Positions 1 to 12,013 of a stretch of DNA of 64,000 nucleotides are shown here, piece after piece. Source of the DNA: Dugong dugon (taxonomy: Eukaryota; Chordata; Mammalia; Sirenia; Dugongidae). Position numbers and translations under genes: made by a program. Location: the NCBI GenBank assembly GCA_030035585.1, contig CM057463.1:142710736-142774735 (forward strand), read 5' to 3'. The notes below the pieces were generated by a model. The model was not told the origin of the DNA, searched no databases, and saw only the letters and a list, made by a program, of their open reading frames with translations. Within the stretch, counting starts at the first letter, position 1. Every line of letters begins with the position of its first letter.

Positions 1-39
1 TTAAAAAGTCAGAAAACCTGCACACAAATTGTAGCTCTT

Positions 40-205
40 CTCTTTTCTAGATGTGCATAGCCTTGGTCAACTCACTTAACCCCTTTGAGCTTTAGGTTCC
101 AGAGTTGTGAAAAGAACATAAAACCACGTCTCTCCCAGGTGTGTGGTGTAACCGGAGACATCATGTGAGAATACCAAGTCCTGTACTGGCCACTTTATTT
201 ATGGC
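40..205 (+). repeat. MIR SINE fragment
   Basis: The order 'tagatgtgcatagccttggt', 'caactcacttaacccctttg', then a 'gtgaaaagaacataaaacc'-like stretch follows the MIR core and tail pattern (…gtgaccttgggcaagt…acttaacct…). It is old and diverged. Confidence 0.5.
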
Positions 206-494
206 ATGTTAGATTTTTATTATCATCTCTTGAATTGTTTTGCTGTTGTCATTCGTTTGTTGATTATAATTTTAGAAATTTAACAGATATTTTAAAAATA
301 AAGTACACGACCCCCACAACTTTCTTACAACCTAGAATTGACCGCTGTTAATGTTTGGTCATATTTGTCTCAGTTCTTTTTTTTCTAATTAAAGTGTACA
401 CACACACTCGCACGCACATATATATGATAAAGCAAGAGTTCCTTTGGTTACCAGCCCTAACCCTATTTGCTCCCTTTGCCCATTGACTGGTTTA

Positions 495-600
495 TTTATT
501 TAACATACATTTCTGTAGTGCCTACTACATGCCAGGCACTATGCTAGTTGCTAGGATGGGGATTCATGATGAACAAGACGGACAAAAATCTTTGTGTTCA
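495..600 (-). repeat. MIR/L2-type 3' tail fragment
   Basis: 'tgcctactacatgccaggca' followed by a 'tgctag' and 'gatgaacaagac' pattern is the reverse complement of the tail shared by MIR and L2. Confidence 0.55.
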
Positions 601-639
601 TTTTATTCCAGTTACACTGACTTCCTGGCTATTCCTGAC

Positions 640-828
640 TAAACCAGTTACCATTGAGTTGATTCTGACTCATGGCAACCCCATGTGTTGTAGAACTGTG
701 CTCCAAGGCTGTGACCTTTTGGAAGCAGATCACCAGGCCTTTCTTCCAAGGCACCTCTGGGTGGGTTTGAACCACCAACCTTTCAGTTACTAATGGAGCA
801 CTTAACCGTTTGCACCACCAAGAGACTC
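640..828 (-). repeat. AfroSINE, diverged
   Basis: Reverse-strand AfroSINE: the tail 'ccattgagttgattctgact' comes first and the head (caccaccaagagactcc) last. A middle part with 'aggctgtgaccttttggaag' makes it a long subtype. It is diverged from the younger copies. Confidence 0.8.
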
Positions 829-847
829 CTGTTGCTGATTATATATT

Positions 848-1362
848 GTGATGGTTAACATTGTGTGTCATCTTGGCTGGGCCATGATTCTCAGTGTTTT
901 GGCAGTTGTATAATGTGATCACTTCCCTGTTGAGATTCAATATGTGATCACCCCCATGATGGGATGTGCTGTGAGTAGCCAATCAGTTGAAAGGGAGTTT
1001 CCTTGGTCACGTAGCCTACATCAAATATAAGCAGACACTCTGGCAAGGCTTGGGGGCTTTTTGCTTGTGCTGGATCCTGCAGCATCTGACCTTCAGCTTA
1101 CCTGCAGTCTTGTCTGCAGATCTTAGTATTCATTGATCTTTGCAGCCTGTGAGCAAGACCCCTGCTCTCTGACCTGCTGATCTTGGGTTCACCAGCCCCT
1201 GCAGCTACATGAATCAGGAGAAGCCTCTATCCTGACCCACGGACTTGGGACATTCCAGCCTCTACAACTGTGTGGGCCATTTCCTTGATATAAATCTCTC
1301 TATATATACATATTTATATGCTTTACTGATTTTGCTTCTCTAGAGAACACAGTCTAAGACAT
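848..1362 (+). mobile_element. Solo LTR, ERVL-MaLR type
   Basis: Starts TGTGATGGTTAACATTGTG and ends 'cagtctaagaca', with 'cagcctctacaactgtgtg' and an AATAAA-like 'gatataaatctc' before the end, a MaLR-like layout. No internal viral region and no clear target duplication is seen. The exact family is not assigned. Confidence 0.6.
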
Positions 1363-1379
1363 GTACCAACCAAAATTCT

Positions 1380-1725
1380 CCTCAGGGCCATTATTCTTGC
1401 TATTTCATGATCCTGGAATGTGCTTCTCCCACATAGCCAGGTAGCTGGCCATTTCACATTCTTTAGGCCTTTATTCAAATTTCACTTGCTCAGTAAGACC
1501 TTCCCTCTACACACATGCACAACATCTGTCTACCTCTGCTTTATTTATCTCCATGGTACTTCTCCCCATCTAACTTTCTATTTTAATTACTTATGTTGTT
1601 ATTCTTTATCTCCCCTACTGATATGTAAGATCAGTTTTTGCCTGTTTTATTCATTGCTCTGTATCCAGTGCCTGGCACAGTGCACTCAATAATTATATGC
1701 CAAATGTATAAATAAAAGATAAGAA
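1380..1725 (+). repeat. L2 LINE 3' end
   Basis: 'cctggaatgtgcttctccca', 'agtaagaccttccctctac', 'gctttatttatctccatggt' and 'cagtgcctggcacagtgcac' follow in the order of the L2 3' end. Confidence 0.75.
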
Positions 1726-2267
1726 ATAAGAGCAGTTTATTTCCTGACTCTCAAATTTTAATGCTTGAAGTGACCTAATGAAAGGAAAGTTTAACTCTTA
1801 TATGATTTCACAAATTACTGATACACAGAAATATGTATCTCCATCTCCCTGCTTCTAGAGAAAAAATATTTATTTTCAAAATATGAGTGGAATGACTTTC
1901 ATAATGTCCAGGATCCAGAGAAGTTATGGCTAAATTATTTGGAAGCTGATGGAAATATGACTCCAGAATTAACTTTTGTATAATTTATGCTGCTCTTGCT
2001 TATTTATTCTTTGATTTGAATTAGAGTGAAGCTTAAATTCCTGCAGACCCCCAAACCAAATTTTACAGCCAGGCTTCTCGTGAGCCTCTAGAAGTGTATT
2101 GAGCTGGCACAGTAGAGGACTGCATCCTTTCACTAACGCCAGGCATCACTGGAACGGTGGTTCCAGGGTATGAACAACATTATTCAACAAATATTGGTCT
2201 AATGCACTGATTTCTGAACACTTTAGTAAGTATAATGAGTTGTGCTTCAGACACTTTCTTGAGTCAG
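1726..2267. other. Unique AT-rich intergenic sequence
   Basis: No gene, RNA or recognised repeat is seen in this stretch. Confidence 0.4.
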
Positions 2268-2655
2268 CGTGATGAGGTGGATATAAAACAAACTTTGAAA
2301 CGAGACAGTTCAAATGCTGGCAGTGCAACTTTGGGCACAAATTATTTAGCCTCCCAAAATCTCCATTTTCACAAATACTACATTTATAACAAGGAGCCCT
2401 GGTAGTGCAACAGTTAAGTTTGGCAGTTCAAACCCATCTAGCGGCTTGGCAAGAGAAAAACCTAGTGATCTGCTCCTGTGAAGATTACAGCCCACAAAAC
2501 CCTATGAGCAGTTCTACTCTGTAGCACATGAGGTCTCTATAAATCGAAATTGATTTGATGGTGCCTAACAAGATCAATAACACATTTATAACAATATTGC
2601 CTACCTTGTATGCTTGTTGTCTGGATTAAATAAGAGACTTGATCAGTCAGGATAA
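2268..2655 (+). repeat. MIR SINE split by an AfroSINE
   Basis: MIR-like text ('caaatgctggcagtgcaact', 'gggcacaaattatttagcct') runs to 2392 and resumes at 2582 with 'attgcctaccttgtatgctt' and 'ggattaaataagag'. The interruption is the AfroSINE at 2393-2581. Confidence 0.7.
2393..2581 (+). repeat. AfroSINE nested in MIR (subtype with 'acctagtgatctgctcctgt')
   Basis: The head 'ggagccctggtagtgcaaca' and tail 'gatggtgcctaacaagatca' are clear. The insertion is flanked by a perfect 13-bp duplication acatttataacaa (2380-2392 and 2582-2594). The tail is of the RTE-like 'cctaacaa' kind. Confidence 0.9.
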
Positions 2656-3058
2656 ACTAGGTTATGCTGCAGTAATAATTCCTGCAAATCTCAAAGCTTC
2701 ATGCAACAAAGATTTGTTTCTCACTTGAGCTACATCAGCTGTGGCCCTGCTCCCATGAAGTCAGTCCGCAGCTCTTTACCCAGACAGATGGAGAACCACC
2801 AGTTGCTACCTTGCAGGTCATGGCAGAAGAAGACAATGCTGAAGGATCTTATGTTGGCAATCTCATGCTTGGTTCCAGGCTAACATATATCCTTCCTAAT
2901 CACATTTCATTAGCTAAGAGAGGTCACACAGTCCCACCAACCAAGGGGTCTAAGTGGCACAATCTTACAGGTACCTGGAATGTGGACACCCACATTTTTG
3001 CTGAGCAGCATTAATGACACCATAGATATTAAATATAAAGCATCTAATATAGCATCCT

Positions 3059-3222
3059 GGAGCCCTGATGGAGTTGTGGTTAAGAGCTCAGCTGCTAACC
3101 AAATGGTTGAAATTCAAATCCACCAGCCGCTCCTTGGAAACCCTATGGGGCAGTTCTATTCTGTCTTATAGGGTCACTATGAGTCAGAATCGACTCAATG
3201 GCAACAGGTCTTTTGATTTTGG
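3059..3222 (+). repeat. AfroSINE, short subtype
   Basis: Head 'ggagccctgatggagttgtg', middle 'ggaaaccctatggggcagtt' and tail 'tcgactcaatggcaacaggt' in order. Confidence 0.92.
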
Positions 3223-3225
3223 TAT

Positions 3226-3410
3226 GTGTCAAGCCTATGTGGGGACTTTACATACTTTCACTGTAACCTTCACAATAGTCTTGAGAGGTAGTAATATACC
3301 CACTGATACCTGAGTAAATTAAGACTGAGACAGTTTGCCGAAGGCTCTAGCTGGTGAGGACACAAGGTTCAAAGCCAGGCCTTTCCATTCTATCACAGAG
3401 GCTCCCCAAC
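3226..3410 (-). repeat. MIR SINE fragment
   Basis: The reverse of the MIR pattern is visible: 'ctgagacagtttgccgaagg', 'ctagctggtgaggacacaag', 'caaagccaggcctttcca'. Confidence 0.6.
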
Positions 3411-3989
3411 AAAGACTGAATAGAACTGTGGGGGGTGAGGAGGGGAGAGAAGTGAAATGATGGTGGAGAATTGCAAATAAATAACTAATAATGTTTATGA
3501 AACAACACAGGAAAGTTAGAGAATTAAACATTACCAAAATTTCCCATCTGAATAGATTTTATTCCCATTAAATCTAGAGATAAGAAAATAATTTTAACAA
3601 TCTCCCAGTAAGTTAGATGGTAGACAAACAGGAAAACATATGAGACAGAATAGGTTTGTTTTTTTTTTTTAAATGATGAGTGTAGTGTATAGAAATGTGT
3701 CATGTGGCAAACCTGAAATCCCCCCGCAGTGCTGGTGGATGTGCCTGCTGTGGAAGCTAGACAGGCGGCTAGGCAGAGACCCACTGGAAGGCAGTTGTAC
3801 TCTGAGAGCCAGTCAAATCCACTGTACATTGGTGCATGCCAAAGCTTTTTATTTGTATGTTAGTCATCTAGGCAACAGAAGAAGTTTAAGAAAACAGAGA
3901 AGGGGAGCATAGTTTGCACCTTAAACCCAGAGCCAACTCTGAGAATGGAGATTTTAAACTATGAGATTAGACTGTCTATGATGCTGACA

Positions 3990-4192
3990 AGGAGCCCTGG
4001 TGGTGCGGTGGTTAAGCACTCAGCTGCTAACGAAAATTTGGTGGTTTGAACCCACCAGCCACACCTCGGGAGAAAGATGTGGCAGTCTGCTTCCATGAAG
4101 ATTACAGCCTTGGAAACCTTATGGGCAGTTCTACTCTGTCCTATATGGTCACTGTGAGTTAGAATTGACTCTGTGGTAACAGGTTTTTTGAT
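3990..4192 (+). repeat. AfroSINE, long subtype, inserted in an older SINE tail
   Basis: A full AfroSINE with the extra middle segment 'ggcagtctgcttccatgaag'. A perfect 13-bp duplication tatgatgctgaca flanks it (3977-3989 and 4193-4205). The downstream flank is itself an AfroSINE-type tail (4206-4256), so this copy landed in an older one. Confidence 0.92.
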
Positions 4193-4256
4193 TATGATGC
4201 TGACACACAGAGTTGCCATGAGTTGGAATCAACTCCACTGCAACCTTTTTTTTTTC

Positions 4257-4487
4257 TTAATGATACTGAACAGGTTTCAGTGGAGCTTCCAGACTAAGAT
4301 GGACTAGGAAAAAAGGTCTGGGGGTCTAATTTCAAAAGTCAGGCAATGAAAACCCTATGGATCACAAAGGTCCCATCTGCAACTGATCATGGGGATGGTG
4401 TAGGACTGGGCAACATTTCATTCCATTGTGCATGAGGTCACCATGAATCGGGAGCCAACTCCACGGCATCTAACAACAGAGATAATC
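4257..4487 (+). repeat. RTE-tailed SINE/RTE-derived element
   Basis: 'ggtttcagtggagcttccag', 'aactgatcatggggatggtg', 'ccattgtgcatgaggtcacc' and the tail 'ggcatctaacaaca' form a different body from AfroSINE but with the same (AAC)-type RTE tail. It is probably a 5'-truncated RTE or an RTE-mobilised element. Confidence 0.6.
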
Positions 4488-4726
4488 AAAGGATTAAATA
4501 GGAAATTTACAAAGTGTAATGATAAGTATCAGGTTTGTGCATAAAACTGCAGCCTCAACGGTATCACCATCAGTACTGTGAAGTACAAAAGTAAAAGATA
4601 ATACAGAGCTACTTCTGCTTTCTGGGTGTAAGAGAGATCCAGTCCCCCTTCTACCACGTTGTTAAAACCCCATAGCAGTGCCCTCCTTGCACTCAAGTGT
4701 TCAATAAATGCTTGCTGGATGGAGGA

Positions 4727-5777
4727 AGGTAAAAAAAAAAACATAAAAAGGAGAGATGATTAGATGAATGCTGTGTTTGAATGCAAGTCACCTGAGGAGC
4801 TAAAAAAGCAGACTTTCCTTATCTTGGCTGCCCATCTACAGAAAATAAACATATAAAATAATCTGGAAGACAGTGAAATTTATTTTCTTGAATTTATTAA
4901 AAGTTATGTATGCAACACTGTACTAAACCAAAACCAAACCCACTGCCCAAAAATTTTTGCTAAATCAACATGCTTACCAATGTCACACATGTACATAATG
5001 TCCTTTGATTTGTAACCCAGGCCTGTCATTGCTTGTGACTCTGCCATTTGCAATAGGCCTGGAGGCTTTGTTCAAGAAGGATTGCACCATTCTCCATTGG
5101 TGGAGAGCCAGAATGGTCCATTTGCTGCCATTGTTTGCCAGCTTTTTAGTATTTGTCCTGTTGGCTTCCAGTGTTGTAATTCTGAATGTGAATTCCATTG
5201 CCCAGAAATGACTCCTCCTCAGATACCTAAAGATTAAGCCCCAAGATACCAGGAAGTCAAGCCAAGTTCATCAGTTTCCTTCCAAGATCATATTACTACT
5301 TCTAGCCAGTGGCCACTTGGCATGAGAAGGTGACACATTTATTTCTATATTCCTTTCTTGTGCTTTTTGGCTATAGAGTTTAATGTTCAATATGATGTAT
5401 CAGTTCCTAAGATCTTAAATCCTCACCCAGAGAAATGGTGAGGAAAGATGGGGCAGTCCCTGCCCCTTAAACCTAAAAGTTAAGCTGACAGAGTTGACAT
5501 CTGGTTTTAGTTTTCTTAAGGTATCCATGCATCAGGTAGTGTTCATGCTCGGCAGTTCTCTGATGAGGGCAGGAGGGGATTTATGAGCTCACACCATTGT
5601 GATCATTCTATATTCCAGAGTGAACTGCTTGCCAAGCAGCTTCTTTTTGTGAAGCAATGGCAAGACAGATATTAAGATAAAACAAAAGCCAGAAGTAACA
5701 ATAATAATAGATGTGCCCCTCTAACATCTATTTGTTGGTATACACACAGATACCTTGTTTACTTGGTCTCCCACAAA
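4727..5777. other. Intergenic sequence without recognised genes
   Basis: No gene or confident repeat. The stretch 5020-5210 is less AT-rich and has complementary short ORFs on both strands, but I recognise no family. Confidence 0.35.
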
Positions 5778-5956
5778 TAGAACAACAACAAAAAAAGAAC
5801 CAAATCTGTTGCCGTGAGTCGATTCTGACTCATAGCGACCCTATAGGACAGAGTAGAACCACCTCATACGGTTTCCAAGGAGCAGCTGGTGGATTCCAAC
5901 TGCCAACATTTTGGTTAGCAGCCAAACTCTTAACCACTATCCCATCAGGGCTCTAG
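5778..5956 (-). repeat. AfroSINE, short subtype
   Basis: 'gttgccgtgagtcgattctg' (tail), 'ggtttccaaggagcagctgg' (middle) and 'cccatcagggctct' (head) in reverse order. Confidence 0.9.
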
Positions 5957-6937
5957 GATGCTTTATTAGATGCTTTATATTTAATATCTATGGTGTCATG
6001 AATGCTGCTCAGCTAGCATTTTCTTAGGTCTTAAATCCCTTTGTATATATGTTTTAAATAAAGATTATGTTCACTTTAAGTCCTTGTCCTGGAAAGTTAT
6101 GTGTGTGTAAAGTTGCAAATGCATTTACCATTGTTAAATTTCCTGGCAGTCAGTTGTCTGTGAATTTTCAAAGGCAAAGCTGAAAGAGGTGTGTGGGAGG
6201 GGACAAGGGGCAGGGAAAGGGAGGGAGTAAGGGGAGTTGAGTCTTGGAGAAGAAATAAAATTTTTTTTTACTGTGTCGTAGGTGAAAGTTTACAGTGCAA
6301 ATTAGTTTCTCATTCAAAAATTATATACAGATTGTTCTGTGACATTCGTTGCAATCGCCGCAGTGTGTCAGCACTCTCCTTTCTGTTTCCACCCTGGGTT
6401 CCCCGTGTCCATTCATCCAGTTTTCCTGTCCCTTCCTGCCTTCTCATCTTTGCTTTTGGTCTCCTTTACTTGATTGAACTAAGAAGCACATTCCTCGCCT
6501 GTGTTATTGTTTGTTTTATAGCCTTGGCTAATCTTTGGCTGAAAGGTGGGTTTCGGCTGTAGCTTCAGTTTTGAGTTAGTAGGGTGTCTGGGGGCCATAG
6601 TCTTGGGGATTCCTCCAGTTACCATCAGACCAGTAAGTCTGGTCTTTTTTTTTGTGAATTTGAATTTTGTTCTGTGTTTTTCTCCCACTTTTTCAAGGAT
6701 CCTCTATTGTGATCCCTGTCAGAGTGGTCAGTGGTCATAGCTGGGCACCATCTAGTCCTACTAGGCTCAGGCTGGTGGCGGCTGTGGTCCATGTGGTCCT
6801 TTAGCCCTTTGAACTAATATTTTCCTTTTATCTTTGGTTTTCTTCATCTCCTTTGCTCTGGACAGGATGGGACCAATAGATGCATTTTAGACGGCTGCTC
6901 CCAAGCTTTTAAGACCCCAAACACCACTCACCAAATT

Positions 6938-7318
6938 TTACTGGCTGGTAATCCCAGGTTCTTCCTTGGCATGACTCATATTGGCCAATAAACAAGAAAC
7001 TGAGGTAGGAGAACAGGAGAGGCACCCTTATTTCTTTGTACAAGAAAAAGAAGTCAGTTGGAGCTGCTGCCGCCAAGACTGCTCCCCAAGGGCGAGCAGA
7101 CAAGTTACTTTTAAGGGGTTTACAAGTAGGAAGTTCATATAAGTTACATCAGCAACATTTTTAATCATTCTATGCAGGCACAAGAGGGTTTACATATAAT
7201 CTCCAATCAAAGCAGGATTCAAACGCAAACCTGGGGGAGAGGAAGCACAGCAAAGGAAACAGGGTTTTTAATGCAACACTGTGGTGGCTCTGCCTCAAAA
7301 GTAGCAAAGAACTGTTAG
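6938..7318 (-). mobile_element. Solo LTR of an endogenous retrovirus (class I-like) inside L1-A
   Basis: Non-L1 sequence replaces part of the L1 3' UTR. Read on the minus strand it shows TTAAAAG-like promoter text, GC-rich 'cttggggagcagtcttggcg', then 'acaaagaaataagggtgcct', resembling the R/U5 part of gammaretrovirus-like LTRs. The ends are not sharp, and about 35 bases of the L1 3' UTR present in L1-B at 15.84 kb are missing here. No internal viral genes. Confidence 0.5.
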
Positions 7319-9715
7319 GCCAATTGACCTCCATGTCCCCAGAGACCACGGTCCGCAGCACTCAGCCCCTGTAACTCGGTCCCTCAAGGTGTTTGGATGA
7401 GTCTAAGAAGCTTCTATGAATTTACCTTGGTCAAGTTGTGCTGACTTCCCCTGTATTGTGTGTTGTCTTTCCCTTCACCAAAGTTAACACTTGTGTACTA
7501 TCTAGTTAGTAATTTCCCCTCCCCACCCATCCCCTCCCTCTGAACCATCAAAGATTATTTTTTTCTGATTGCTAACCATTTCTTGAGTTTTTATAACAGT
7601 GGTCTCATGCAATATTTGTCCTCTTGTAATTGACTTCTTTCACTCAGCATAATGCCCTACAGATTCATCCATGTTATGAGATATTTCAAAGATTCATCAT
7701 CATTCTTTATCATTGCATAGTATTCCATTGTATGTATGTACCATAATTTGTTTTGCTTGACTACTCATCTGTTGATGGGCACTTAGGTTGTTTCCATCTT
7801 TTTGCTATTGTGAGTAATGCTACGGTGAACATGGGTGTGCATATGTGTATTTGTGTGATGGCTCTTATTTCTCTAGGGTATATACTTAGAAGTGGGATTG
7901 CTGGATCTTATGGTATTTCCATTTCTAGCTTTTTAAGGAGACATCATATCATTTTCCATAGTGGTTTTACCATTTTACATTCCCAACAAGAGTGCATAAG
8001 AGTTCCAATCTCCCCAAAACCTCTCCGACTTTGTTATTTTCTGGATTTTTGATTTAGTGCCAGTAATGTGGAGGTGACTTGGTATCTCATTGTAGTTTTG
8101 ATTTGCATTTCTCTAATAGCAAAAGATTGTGAGCATTTCCTCATATGTCTGTTAGCCACCTGAATGTCTTTGGTGAAGTGTCTGTTCATATCCTTTATCC
8201 ATTTTTTAACTAGATTATTTGTCTTTTTATTGTTGAGGAGATGAAGTACTCTATGGATTTTAGAGATTAGACTATTGTCAGATATGTTGCAGCAGTTCTC
8301 TTTTTTCTCTTTTGGTTAAGTCTTTTGATGAGCGTGTTTAATTCTTAGGAGCTCCCAGTTGTCTAGTTTATCTTCTGGTGTTTATGCATTGTCAGTTATA
8401 GTTTTTATTCTCTTCATGCCATGTATTAGGACCCCCAGTGTTGTCCTTATTTTTTTTCCATGATCTTTATTGTTTTATGTCTTATATTTATGTATTTGAT
8501 CCATTTTGAGTTAGTTTTTGTGATAGTGTGAGGTATAGGTCCTGTTTCAATTTCTTAGAGATGGACATCCAATTTTGCCAGTACCATTTGTTAAAAAGAC
8601 TGTCTTGATTATGGTCTTCTGTCAAAGAATAAATGACCATAGGTGGATGGATTTACATCTGGATTCTAGATTCGGTTCCACTGGTCTATGTTTCTGTTGT
8701 TGTACCAGTACCAGGATGTTTGAACTAACATGGCTGTATAGTAGGTTCTGAGATCAGGTAATGTGAGGGCTCTTACTTCTTTTTCTTCAGTAATGCTTTG
8801 CTTATCCAGGGCCTCTTTCCTTTTGGTATAAAGTTGATGGTTATTTTTTCCATCTCTTTAAAGAATGCTGTTGGTATCTGGATCGGGATTGCATTATATC
8901 TGTAGATTGCTTTGGGTAGGATTGACGTTTTCACAATGTTGAGTCTCCCTGTTCATGAGTATGGTATGTTTTTACATTTATGTAGGTTTCTTTTGGTTTC
9001 TTGCAATAGTGTTTTGTAGTTTTCTTTATATAGGTCTTTTATGTTCCTGGTTAGATTAATTCCTAAGTATTTTATCTTTTTAGGGGCTATTATAAATGGT
9101 ATTGTTTTCCTGATTCCTTTTCAAAGCTCTCTTTGTTGATATATTGGAATCTAACTGATTTTTGTATGTTGATCTTGCATCCCACTACACCACTTAATCA
9201 TTCTGTTAGTTCCATTAGATTTCCTGTGGAATCTTTGGAGTTCTGTATGTAAAGGATCATATCATCTGTGAATAGGGATAATTTTACTTCTTCCTTCCCA
9301 ATTTAGATGCCCTTTATTTCTTTCTCTTGCCTTTTTGCTCTAGCTAGGACTTCCAGCACAATGTTAAAAATGCGTGATGATAAAGGGCATCCTTGTCTTG
9401 TTCATGATCTCAGGAAGAATGCTTTCAGCCTCTCCCTATTGAGAATGATGTTGGCTTTGTAAGATGGTCTTTATTATGTTGAGGTATGTCCCTTCTATTC
9501 ATATTTTATTTATCAGGAATGGATGTTGGGCTTTATCAAATGCCTTTTCTGTATCAATGGAAATGATCATGTGATTCTTTTCTTTGGGTCTACTTAAGTC
9601 ATTTATTACATTGATTGATTTTTTAATGTTGAACCATCCTTGCATACCTGACAAGAATCCTGCTTGGTTGTGGTGTTTTTTGTTTTTTTTTTTTTATGCT
9701 GAATTCTGATATTGG

Positions 9716-11417
9716 TGTTAGGTGCTGTTGAGATGGTTCCAACTCATAGTGACCTTATGTACAACAGAACAAAACACTGGTCGGTGTTGCACCATTCTCA
9801 CAATCATTGTTATACTTGAGCCCATTGTAGCCACTTTGTTTGTGTCATTGAGGGTCTTCCTCTTTTTCACTGACCCTTTAATTTACCAAGCATGATGTCC
9901 TTCTCCAGGGACTAGTCCCTCCTGATAACATGTCCAAAGTACATGAGACGATCTCGCCATCCTTGCTTCTAAGGGTCATTCTAGCTGTACTTCTTCCAAG
10001 ACGGATTTATCTGTTCTTCTGGAAGACCATGGTATATTCAGTATCCTTTGCCAACACCATAATTCAAAGGCGTCAGTTCTTCGATCTTCCTTATTCATTA
10101 CCCAGTTTTTGCATGTATATGAGGAGATTGAAAATAGCATAGCTTTGGTCAGGTGCACCTTAGTCCTAAAAGTGACATCTTTGCTTTTTAACACTTTAAA
10201 GAGGTCTTTTGCAAACAGATTTGCCAATGCAATACATCATTTGTTTTCTTGGCAGCTGCTTCCATGGGCATTGATTCTGGATCCAAGTAAAATGAAATCC
10301 TAGACAACTTCAATCTTTTCTCCACTTATCATGATGTTGCTTATTGGTCCTGTTGTGAGGATTTTTGTTTTCTTTATGTTCAGTGCAATCCATACTGAAG
10401 GCTGCAGTCTTCAATCTTCATCAGTAAGGGGTTCAAGTCCTCTTCAATTTTAGCAAGCAAGGTTGTGTCATCTGCATAATGCAGGTTGTTAATGAGTTTT
10501 CCTCCAATCCTCATACCATGTTCTTCTTCATACAGTCCAGGTTCTCAGATTATTTGCTCAGCATACAGACTGAATAAGTGCAGTGAAATAAGACAACCCT
10601 GATGCACAAGATTCCTGACTTTAAACCACGCAGTATCCCCTGTTCTTTTCAAATGACTGCCTCTTCTTGGTCTGTGTACAGGTTCTACATGAGCACAATT
10701 AAGAGTTCTTGAATTCCCACTCTTCACAATGTTATCCAAAAATTGTTATGATCCACATAGTCAAATGCCTTGGATAGTCAATAAAACACAGGTAAACATC
10801 TTTCTGGTATTCTCTGCTTTCAGCCAAGATCCATCTGACATTGGCAATGATATCCCTTGTTCCACGTCCTATTCTGAATCTAGCTTGAGCTTCTGGCAGT
10901 TCCTGTCAAAGTACTACTGCAACCGCTTTTGAATGATCTTCAAAATTTTACTTGTGTGTGATATTAATGATATTGTTTGATAATTTCTCCATTCTGTTGG
11001 ACCACCTGTCTTTGGATTGGGCATAAACATGGTTCTCTTCCAGTTGGTTAGCCAGGTAGTTGTCTTCCAAATTTCTTGGCATAGACAAGTCAGCACCTCC
11101 AGCGCTGCATCTGTTTGTTGAAATATCTCAATTAGTATTCCATCAATTCTAGGGGCTTTGTTTTTTGAAAATGCTTTCTGTGCAGCTTGGACTTCTTTCA
11201 GTACCATTAGTTCTTGATCATATGCTACCTACAGAAATGGTTGAACGTCGACCAATTTTTTTTTTTTTTGAAGAGACTGTGTGTATTCGTTCTATCTTCT
11301 TTCAATGCTTTCATCGTCATTCAACATTTTCCCTGTTGAATTCTTCTATATTACAACTTGAGGTTTGAATTTTTAATTCCGTTCTTTCGAGCCACCCTTT
11401 GAAATATCCTATTCAGT
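9716..11417 (-). mobile_element. RTE (BovB clade) retroposon fragment inside L1-A
   Basis: The 3' end is at 9716 (reverse of the '…gcacctaacaacaac' tail type) and the 5'-truncated end is at about 11417. The frame 10914-11207 has the RT start block with 'NKAPRIDGILIEIFQ', and 9976-10227 has 'ELWCWQRILNIPWSSRRT', both characteristic of BovB/RTE C-terminal and RT regions. It is flanked by tgaattctgatattgg (9700-9715) and tgaattccattgg (11418-11430), a diverged target duplication. L1-A sequence is continuous across it. Confidence 0.9.
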
Positions 11418-11502
11418 TGAATTCCATTGGCTAGTATTTTGTTGAGAATTTTTGTATATATATTCATGAGAGATATTGCACTGTAATTTTCTTTGTGGTG
11501 TC

Positions 11503-12013
11503 TGTCATGGATTGAATTCTGTCCCCCCAAAATATCTGTCAGCTTGACTAGGTCATGATTCCTAGTATCTGATGTTATTTCCTTACATGTTGTAAACTCT
11601 ATCACTATGATGAGGTTATATGTGATCTCCTTATGTGTTGTAAACTCTATCACTATGATGAGGTTATACTGATGACATCTACAAGATTAGATAGTGTCTT
11701 AATCCAATCTCTTTTGAGATATAAAAGAGAGAAGCGAGCAGAGACACATGGGAGCCTCATACCATCAAGAAAGCAGTGCCGGGAGCAGAGTGCATCCTTT
11801 GGACCTGAGGTTCCTGCGCAGAGAAGCTCCCAGACCAAGGGAAGACTGCCACATCGCAAGGACCTTCTTCCAGAGCAGACAGAGAGAGGGCCTTCTCCTG
11901 GAGCTGAAGCCCTGAATTTGGACTTGTAGCACACTGGACTATGACAGAATAAACTTCTCTGTTAAAAGCCATCCACTTGTGGTATTTCTGTTATAGCAGC
12001 ACTAGATGACTAA
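11503..12013 (+). mobile_element. Solo MaLR-like LTR inside L1-A
   Basis: Begins TGTCATGGATTGAATTCTGT and ends 'gcactagatgactaa', with AATAAA (in 'cagaataaacttctctgtta') near the end. A 5-bp duplication gtgtc flanks it (11498-11502, 12014-12018). The L1 text joins seamlessly when it is removed. It contains a 48-bp tandem duplication (about 11582-11677). Related solo LTRs are at 43155, 45845 and 50701. Confidence 0.85.
11582..11677 (+). repeat. 48-bp tandem duplication within the LTR
   Basis: The motif 'tgttgtaaactctatcacta' followed by 'tgatgaggttata' occurs twice with a period of 48 bases. The sister LTR at 45845 has one copy, so the duplication is private to this copy or a subfamily. Confidence 0.8.

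Noticed and set aside
2146..5956. Exons of RBM46, the gene expected downstream of LRAT in mammals
   Set aside because: No frame in this part resembles an RNA-recognition motif protein. The gene probably lies beyond the window.
11653..11972. Overlapping ORFs on both strands near 11.7-11.97 kb
   Set aside because: They are inside the solo LTR, and similar frames recur in the sister LTR at 46.04-46.31 kb. LTR sequence, not a gene.
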